From the NCBI GenBank assembly GCA_012103505.1, contig WLWP01000001.1, positions 4,464,001 through 4,528,000 of the forward strand: a DNA stretch of 64,000 nt, written 5' to 3'. Shown here one piece after another: positions 58,876 through 64,000 of this stretch; positions within the stretch are counted from its first letter, which is position 1; each line of letters opens with the position of its first letter. The position numbers and the translations under genes are program-made. Source of the DNA: Pseudomonadales bacterium (GTDB lineage Bacteria > Pseudomonadota > Gammaproteobacteria > Pseudomonadales > Azotimanducaceae). The notes under the pieces were generated by a model. It ran no database searches. It saw only the letters and a list, made by a program, of their open reading frames with translations, and was not told where the DNA came from.

Positions 58876-60024
58876 ATGCTAAGTACATCTACCCGCTGGG
58901 TGGTCGGGGCGACTTTGACGATGGCAGGCGCCCTCGGGGTAGGGCGCTTTGTCTACACACCATTGTTGCCGCAAATGGCAGAAGCCTTCGATTGGAGTTT
59001 CGCGCAAGCTGGGGATGTAGCAAGCGCTAACTTCTTCGGCTACCTAGTAGGCGCCGTACTCGCGCCCCATGTTGCTTATTCTAAATACGTCCGATTACTT
59101 GTTGCGCTTAGCCTGATGGCGAGCGCTGGGACGACTTACCTCGGTGCCGAAGTGACGTCGTTTGCAGGATGGTTGGTAATTCGATTTGCTGGAGGTATTG
59201 CTAGTGCGCTCTGCCTCGTAGTGTTGACAACACATCTCTTAGAGCTCTTAGCGAGAGAGAAAGCGGTTCACCTAGGCAACATCCACTTCGCAGGTGTGGG
59301 ACTCGGCATCATGCTATGCATGGGTGGGGTCTATCTCGGTGGTGATGTTTCTACGCAGTGGGCGCGACAAGGTGGTCTAGCGGCTGGATTCATGGCTATC
59401 GCTTGGCTTGCCTTAGCCAACGGACCGTGGATCCCTGCACATCATAATCAATCAACGGTCGACACGACCCAACAAGAAAGAAGCTTGTTGTGGCCGCTCA
59501 TCGTAGGTTACGGATTTTTTGGCTTTGGTTATGTTGTTTCCGCAACATTTATTGTCGCGATGGCCGCTGTCGTCCCAGAACTAGAGGATCCCAAAATAGT
59601 GTGGTTGGTGGTTGGCGCGGCAACCGTTCCTTCAGTTTATTTTTGGCAGTGGCTCGCGCAACGGCACGGTTTGATGCCGATCTTGATACTGTCTTATCTC
59701 ACGCTTGGCTTGGGCACGTTCCTCGCTGGGAGTGCAGATAGCGTGGTATTGCTTATGCTGGCAGCCATTGCGTTGGGCGGTACCTTTGGTGGGATTACGG
59801 CTCTCGGCTTGAGCGCGGGCAGAGTAGTCGCACCGCATCAAACAGCGTTAGCTGTGAGTAGAATGACGGTGGCATTCTCACTTGGGCAATTGTTAGGCCC
59901 AGCGTTTGCGGGCCGCATGGCGGATTCGTTAGGAGGGTTCTTTTGGCCTTCTGTGCTGTGCACTGTGTTACTTGCAGTCAGTGCGCTGTTAACGTTTAAA
60001 AGCGGTTTGCGTCAAGCTCAGTAG
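58876..60024 (+). CDS. MFS transporter, YbfB/YjiJ type
   Basis: A 382-residue transporter with about 12 helices of the YbfB/YjiJ MFS group: MAGALGVGRFVYTPLLPQMA in helix 1, GYLVGAVLAP, and SRMTVAFSLGQLLGPAFAGR near the end. The ATG at 58876 gives a normal N-terminus; longer readings run into the ligase end. It follows the ligase by 25 bp and is probably in its operon. Its end overlaps the convergent FAD oxidase by 29 bp. Confidence 0.78.
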   Translation: MLSTSTRWVVGATLTMAGALGVGRFVYTPLLPQMAEAFDWSFAQAGDVASANFFGYLVGAVLAPHVAYSKYVRLLVALSLMASAGTTYLGAEVTSFAGWLVIRFAGGIASALCLVVLTTHLLELLAREKAVHLGNIHFAGVGLGIMLCMGGVYLGGDVSTQWARQGGLAAGFMAIAWLALANGPWIPAHHNQSTVDTTQQERSLLWPLIVGYGFFGFGYVVSATFIVAMAAVVPELEDPKIVWLVVGAATVPSVYFWQWLAQRHGLMPILILSYLTLGLGTFLAGSADSVVLLMLAAIALGGTFGGITALGLSAGRVVAPHQTALAVSRMTVAFSLGQLLGPAFAGRMADSLGGFFWPSVLCTVLLAVSALLTFKSGLRQAQ

Positions 60025-61084
60025 GTACAGGTTCTTTGCCTGTGACAATAGCTCCGGCGAGACGGCCCATTTCCGGTGAAGTCTGCACCCCGAAGCCACC
60101 TTGCCCGGCGAGCCAGAAGAAACCGGTCGCGGATTTGTCGAACCCGAGGATGGGATATCGATCTGGCGCGAAAGTTCTTAGGCCAGCCCAGGTGTGCATG
60201 GGGCGTCCGATTGGCATATCTGTGTAGTTTTGAAATCGGTCGAGGGCGATCGCGATATCCAATTCTTCAGGTTGCGCATCGCAAGCGACAGTTGGTGTCT
60301 CATCCCCTGGACAAACCATGAGCCCGGGACTTTCTGGCTTAAAGTAGAGATCACCACTGAGCATATGAACTAACGGCCAGCTTGTTACCTCATCGGGTGC
60401 TTTGAGGATAATCCCTGTTCGGCGCATGGGGGTAAGTGGTTTGGATAAACCTACCATCTCACCGATCGAACCAGCCCAGCTCCCGGCGGCATTCACAACC
60501 GTGTCACATTGGTAGGTCTGTTCTTGTGTGTTTACCGTCCAGCGCAAGCCGGTACGGTTCAAGGCCGTAATTTCAGTATTTGCAACTACGGTGCCACCAT
60601 TCTTGCGTAACAGTCGTTGGTAGCCGAGGACCAGCGCATGAGTGTCGATCGACATCCAAGTCGGATCCCAGGCACCGCCGCAGATACTTTCGGGCCGTAG
60701 TATCGGACTGAGGGTCAGAGTCTCATCTCGATCGGCAGCTCTGAGGCTTGGACAGAGTGGCCCCCAGCGCTCGATGTATTTTGCCAGTACCGCCTCTTCA
60801 CCCGGCTTGGCGGCGGTCAAACCCCCGCGCGGATGTAGAATTTCGTCGTCGCTAAACCCGGCTGGCGGGCTTCGAAAAAAGTCGCCGCTTGCCTTGGTTA
60901 AGGCTGCGACGACCGGGTTTTCATAACCTTCGATATAGACCGATGCCGAGCGACCCGAAGAGTGGTAAGCGGGTTGTGATTCACGTTCCAACACGAGAAC
61001 ACGAGCGCCTGATGATATGAAAGCGGCCGCAGAAAGACCGGCTATGCCAGCCCCAATAACCACTACGTCGTAGTCCTGATTCAT
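59996..61084 (-). CDS. DAO-type FAD-dependent oxidoreductase
   Basis: A 362-residue flavoenzyme of the D-amino acid oxidase/glycine oxidase fold. The FAD Rossmann motif is DVVVIGAGIAGLSAA at the N-terminus (about 5-19), followed by ERESQPAYHSSGRSA, and the C-terminal FAD loop is GFFWLAGQGGFGVQTSPEMG. The substrate could be a D-amino acid, sarcosine-like amine or 2-hydroxyacid. It is monocistronic, with the convergent MFS gene overlapping its end. Confidence 0.85.
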   Translation of the reverse strand: MNQDYDVVVIGAGIAGLSAAAFISSGARVLVLERESQPAYHSSGRSASVYIEGYENPVVAALTKASGDFFRSPPAGFSDDEILHPRGGLTAAKPGEEAVLAKYIERWGPLCPSLRAADRDETLTLSPILRPESICGGAWDPTWMSIDTHALVLGYQRLLRKNGGTVVANTEITALNRTGLRWTVNTQEQTYQCDTVVNAAGSWAGSIGEMVGLSKPLTPMRRTGIILKAPDEVTSWPLVHMLSGDLYFKPESPGLMVCPGDETPTVACDAQPEELDIAIALDRFQNYTDMPIGRPMHTWAGLRTFAPDRYPILGFDKSATGFFWLAGQGGFGVQTSPEMGRLAGAIVTGKEPVPTELDANRF

Positions 61085-61194
61085 ATCCAGATTGTGCCAT
61101 GAAAGGCCTGTTAATGTGTTGTCGCGTATGGCTGGGCAGGTGTGCCTTCGAAGCGACTGATCGGCTATAGTGCGTACTTTTTTGGAGAACCGAC

Positions 61195-62130
61195 ATGCAA
61201 TTCAAGAACCGAATTACTGAAATGCTCGGTGTCGAAACGCCCATTGTACAGGCCCCGATGGGTTGGATTGCTCGGTCACAGCTGGCGTCGGCTGTGTGTA
61301 ACGCAGGTGCGCTTGGCATCATCGAAACATCGTCGGGCGAGCTCGACGCCGTTCGGGAAGAGATCACAAAAATGCGTGACCTTACTGATCGGCCGTTTGG
61401 CGTGAACATCGCACAAGCCTTTGTGCGGGACCCAAACATCGTCCAATTTGTAATTGATCAAGGCGTTAAATTTGTGACAACGTCGGCAGGTAATCCGGAG
61501 CGATTTACCGAAGAATTGAAATCAGCAGGATTGACGGTCTTTCATGTGGTCCCGACGCTAAGTGCTGCGATCAAAGCCGTCGAAGCTGGTGTAGATGGAC
61601 TCGTGGTTGAGGGTGCCGAGGGTGGCGGCTTTAAAAACCCGAAAGATGTATCCACCATGGTTCTGTTGCCGCTAATTCGTTCTCAAGTCGACGTACCCAT
61701 AATTGCTGCAGGTGGTTTTGTCGATGGTGCTTCAATGGCGGCTGCGTTCGCCTTGGGCGCGGAAGGTATTCAAATGGGCACAAGAATGGTATCTGCAGCG
61801 GAAAGCCCAGTACACGAGAATTGGAAAAACGCGATTATCAACGCAAAAGAGACTGATACAGTGTTCTTGAACAGGGCCCATTCCCCCGCCTTGCGTGCAT
61901 TGCGAACTGAGAAAACGACCGCGCTCGAATTTGAGGTAGAGAAGAATGCCATGACGGAATTCGGCACGGCACTAGATCTCTATTTTGGTGGGGACATGGA
62001 GGCCAGTATTGCGTTAACCGGGCAAGTTGCCGGACGCATTGATTCGGTACGCCCGGTTGCCGAGATTATCGGCGAGGTGAGAGAGCAGTTCTTCAAAGTC
62101 GTGCAGGATCTAAACCGTACGTACAGTTGA
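61195..62130 (+). CDS. nitronate monooxygenase/enoyl reductase-like flavoprotein
   Basis: A 311-residue NMO/FabK-like TIM-barrel FMN enzyme. VQAPMGWIARSQLASAVCNA (about 19-38) is the phosphate-loop start, DGLVVEGAEGGGF and AAGGFVDGASMAAAFALGAE bind FMN, and MGTRMVSAAESPVHENWK is the class mark. It may oxidise nitronates or reduce an enoyl compound. TATAGT (61166-61171) is a -10 candidate. It is single and rightward. Confidence 0.85.
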   Translation: MQFKNRITEMLGVETPIVQAPMGWIARSQLASAVCNAGALGIIETSSGELDAVREEITKMRDLTDRPFGVNIAQAFVRDPNIVQFVIDQGVKFVTTSAGNPERFTEELKSAGLTVFHVVPTLSAAIKAVEAGVDGLVVEGAEGGGFKNPKDVSTMVLLPLIRSQVDVPIIAAGGFVDGASMAAAFALGAEGIQMGTRMVSAAESPVHENWKNAIINAKETDTVFLNRAHSPALRALRTEKTTALEFEVEKNAMTEFGTALDLYFGGDMEASIALTGQVAGRIDSVRPVAEIIGEVREQFFKVVQDLNRTYS

Positions 62131-62145
62131 TTTGCTGGCGAGCCG

Positions 62146-62853
62146 CTACTCCAGTGCCCAGCTGACCTGTATTTGAACAGACATTTGTATCTGTCCGCCT
62201 TGGACAGGTACGGTATCTGAAGCACCTCGTGCGAACGCCATTTCTCGGACTGGACCGGGACTGCGATCGTGACTATCGATCGTAAGAACGTCCCCGAGAG
62301 TGGCACCTGCTAAGCGTGCGAGCTGACTAGCCTTAGCTTGAGCATTCTCCCATGCCGCATCCCTTGCGTTGCTAAGAACGTTGGTAGGGTCGGCGATTTC
62401 AAAGCGAATGCCGTCGATCCGATTACCCCCAGAATCGACCGCCGCGTCGATCGCCTCGCCAACTTGTTCGAGATTAGGAATTCTGACTGTGACCAGATTG
62501 GTGGCTTGATAGCCTCGCAAGCGGCGTGTGGCACTGTTACTGCCGGGTTTGCGTTCATGGTCGTACTGGGCGTGCAAAGAAATTGCCTGAGTCTGAATGT
62601 GGCGTTCGGCGACGTTTAGAGATTTCAGAGCAGTCAGCAGACGACGTGTCCGGTCGCTATTCTGATCAAGCGCCTCTTCGGCGGTCTTTGCTTCCGTTTC
62701 CACACCGAGGTTGATCACCGCAGTGTCTGGCGCCGCCGCTGCATGACCAACACCACTCACGGAAATTTTGCGTTCAACCCCAGCGTCTTCTGCACAAGCG
62801 CTATTCGCGAAAGTTAAAGTCATGGCGGCAATAGTCAGAGCTTTGATATTCAT
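62146..62853 (-). CDS. exported SIMPL (DUF541) domain protein
   Basis: A 235-residue periplasmic protein with a signal peptide (about 1-21, LTIAAMTLTFANSACA) and a SIMPL domain: AAAPDTAVINLGVETEAKTA, GYQATNLVTVRI, LARLAGATLGDVLTI and VSVQIQVSW-like C-terminus. SIMPL proteins such as E. coli YggE are linked to oxidative stress. Function is not otherwise readable. It is convergent with the flavoprotein gene. Confidence 0.85.
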   Translation of the reverse strand: MNIKALTIAAMTLTFANSACAEDAGVERKISVSGVGHAAAAPDTAVINLGVETEAKTAEEALDQNSDRTRRLLTALKSLNVAERHIQTQAISLHAQYDHERKPGSNSATRRLRGYQATNLVTVRIPNLEQVGEAIDAAVDSGGNRIDGIRFEIADPTNVLSNARDAAWENAQAKASQLARLAGATLGDVLTIDSHDRSPGPVREMAFARGASDTVPVQGGQIQMSVQIQVSWALE

Positions 62854-62940
62854 GAAGTGCCTGTCTACGAGTTAAGGTGTGTCTGCCGTATCGTCAGATC
62901 GTCTTTGGTGCGCGAAGCCCGACTAAATATCTAGCGCGTC

Positions 62941-63414
62941 CTAGAGTCGAATTTTTACTTGGGCTTCGATTTCGACGGGTACGCCAAAGGGTAGTTCAGC
63001 CATCCCAACAGCAGACCGGGTATGGGCGCCAACATCTGGTCCGAAGACTTCCAGAATGAGGTCTGAGCAGCCATTGATCACAGGTGGAATGGCGTTGAAT
63101 CCAGGTGCGACGTTGACCATGCCAAAGACCTTTAACCAGGCTTGTACTCGGTCTAACGAACCGATGGCTTGATTGATGGAGGCGAAGAGTCCAAGTGCGA
63201 TCTTGCGTGCAGACTCATACGCCTCTTCTGGCGTGACTTCTGCGCCTACTTTGCCGAGCGGTTTGGCCATAGATCCGTCGAGCTCGGTTGGGACATGTCC
63301 GGACAAGTACAGGATTTGGCCGTCTATTCGCACCAGATCGAAAGGTAAGTTGGCAGTTTTCATGGGCTCAGGTAGAACTAAGCCTAAATCCTGAAATTTG
63401 TCGTCGATACTCAT
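62941..63414 (-). CDS. RidA/YjgF family protein
   Basis: A 157-residue RidA-like protein, longer than RidA proper (about 128) and of the YjgH/Rid-subgroup type. LYLSGHVPTELDGS, VKVFGMVNVAPGF, HTRSAVGMAELPFGVPVEIE and a terminal EAQVKIRL are visible. The Arg of THTRSAVG aligns with the RidA catalytic Arg. It may deaminate reactive enamines or imines. It lies 88 bp upstream of the SIMPL gene on the same strand. Confidence 0.88.
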   Translation of the reverse strand: MSIDDKFQDLGLVLPEPMKTANLPFDLVRIDGQILYLSGHVPTELDGSMAKPLGKVGAEVTPEEAYESARKIALGLFASINQAIGSLDRVQAWLKVFGMVNVAPGFNAIPPVINGCSDLILEVFGPDVGAHTRSAVGMAELPFGVPVEIEAQVKIRL

Positions 63415-63480
63415 GCCATTCCTCTCTTAATGTAGCTACCTGGTAAGGCCTCTAGCCTACGTGCTCAAATCGTGTGTGGC

Positions 63481-63516
63481 AAAAAAAGGTCAGAAAAAAG
63501 GTCAGAAGAAGGTCGC
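63481..63516. repeat. three 12-bp A-rich tandem repeats
   Basis: AAAAAAGGTCAG occurs at 63481-63492 and 63493-63504, followed by a decayed copy (AAGAAGGTCGCA). The block is in the 311-bp gap before the last gene. Its A-tracts could bend DNA or act as a promoter UP element. Confidence 0.75.
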
Positions 63517-63638
63517 ACGAATACGTCAGAAATATGACAGAAACAGGGTTAAAAAAGGGCAAAGGAACAGCCCAAAAAAGGACCAAGCCGTGCGCTGATT
63601 CACAGCGAAAACTAGATACCCGTCTACACTCAAGGAAG

Positions 63639-63710
63639 CACTCGAGAAGTTTCGAGTGGGAGACTCGAGCAGGATAATCGAGTCTAAGGGACAGGGAGGT
63701 CGTGACTCGA
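63639..63710 (+). promoter_or_regulatory. alternative hairpins in the leader of the barrel gene
   Basis: Hairpin 1: CACTCGA (63639-63645) with TCGAGTG (63652-63658), loop of 6. Hairpin 2: AGACTCGA (63661-63668) with TCGAGTCT (63678-63685), loop of 9. A third segment GACTCGA (63704-63710) directly abuts the ribosome binding site GAGGA and can pair with the right arm of hairpin 2 (63678-63684), excluding hairpin 2. This gives two competing structures, one near the ribosome binding site. Function is inferred. Confidence 0.55.
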
Positions 63711-63725
63711 GAGGAAATACCGGTA

Positions 63726-64000
63726 ATGAAAGGTATGAAGAGATTCACTACTGCGCTTGTTGGCGGTTTGATCGTGGCTATCAGTTCACTGCCTGCTTCG
63801 GCAGACACATTGTTTGGTGTCTATGCAGGTGCCGGTTCTTGGCAACAGGAATACGGTGGCGACATTCGTTCGACGATCGCCTCAGTCGATGTTGAAGATG
63901 ATCTTGGCATAGACGACGAGAGTAACAACGTCCTCTACTTCGCCTTTGAACACGGGGTGCCCCTCCTACCAAATGTCCGCGCTCAATTCATGCGCATGGA
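63726..64000 (+). CDS. TIGR04219-like outer-membrane beta-barrel protein (partial)
   Basis: The first 91 codons of a gene cut by the window end. The start is ATG at 63726, 10 bases after GAGGA; an ATG three codons on is an alternative. A signal peptide (about 1-27, FTTALVGGLIVAISSLPASA) is followed by TLFGVYAGAGSWQQEYGGDI and DDLGIDDESNNVLYFAFEH, matching the TIGR04219 barrel family. Function is unknown. The leader contains A-rich repeats and competing hairpins that may regulate it. Confidence 0.75.
   Translation, partial: MKGMKRFTTALVGGLIVAISSLPASADTLFGVYAGAGSWQQEYGGDIRSTIASVDVEDDLGIDDESNNVLYFAFEHGVPLLPNVRAQFMRM

Noticed and set aside
63452..63808. Leftward 118-codon frame in the gap before the last gene
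   Set aside because: It runs antisense through the A-rich repeats and the signal peptide of the barrel protein, and its composition (Phe/Leu/Ser) reflects the A/G-rich opposite strand.
1..64000. Insertion sequences, prophage, integrons, rRNA or tRNA genes
   Set aside because: No transposase, integrase or phage protein was found, and no cloverleaf-like or rRNA-like sequence was recognised on either strand by reading.

Overview
This 64 kb window is a gene-dense bacterial chromosome fragment of moderate G+C with no rRNA, tRNA, CRISPR array, phage or insertion sequence that I can see. Housekeeping genes and their order point to a gammaproteobacterium, plausibly a marine aerobic heterotroph: nadA; bepA next to a tusA-like gene and an AI-2E/PerM permease; and dapA followed directly by bamC. 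The rest is rich in catabolic genes: crotonases, short-chain dehydrogenases, acyl-CoA ligases, VOC proteins, a Baeyer-Villiger monooxygenase and major facilitator transporters. The species cannot be fixed from the sequence alone.

Layout. 1-5.4 kb: a leftward desaturase/VOC group, a secreted two-repeat protein and a regulator-crotonase pair. 5.5-12.6 kb: a rightward VOC-SDR-GPH transporter run, a crotonase divergent from a metallo-beta-lactamase hydrolase, an MFS exporter and a GFA protein. 12.5-18.7 kb: a Baeyer-Villiger monooxygenase/acyl-CoA ligase operon divergent from an amidohydrolase/phosphoesterase pair. 18.8-22.9 kb: SDRs, a hydrolase that seems to have lost its catalytic core, and an ATP-grasp enzyme. 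23-26.9 kb: nadA, a His/Met-rich envelope pair, bepA. 27-34 kb: tusA-like, AI-2E permease, SRPBCC, serine hydrolase, then dapA-bamC-MBL-thioredoxin/TPR. 34.1-40.0 kb: a tightly overlapped operon of FHA, PP2C phosphatase, Ser/Thr kinase with a formylglycine-generating-enzyme-like domain, a TpsB/ShlB-type outer-membrane transporter and a small secreted protein. 40.4-46.7 kb: alpha/beta hydrolase, GPH transporter, glutamine-synthetase-like and glutamine-amidotransferase genes, lipoproteins and PspC. 46.9-64 kb: acyl-CoA ligases, PhyH dioxygenase, diguanylate cyclase, transporters, thioesterases, flavoenzymes, SIMPL and RidA proteins, and the start of an outer-membrane barrel gene cut by the window edge.

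The most notable system is the 34.1-40.0 kb operon. Phospho-signalling parts (reader, eraser, writer) are translationally coupled to a two-partner-secretion-type outer-membrane pore whose N-terminus carries an unusual arginine-rich extension ahead of its membrane segment. No TpsA exoprotein lies nearby. This suggests phosphorylation-controlled outer-membrane export. It is inference, but the gene overlaps are directly visible.

A second theme is short tandem duplications (12-30 bp units, two to four copies) in several intergenic regions and once inside a gene, some placed where they could tune expression. A third is the leader of the last gene, where three related segments can form alternative hairpins around the ribosome binding site.
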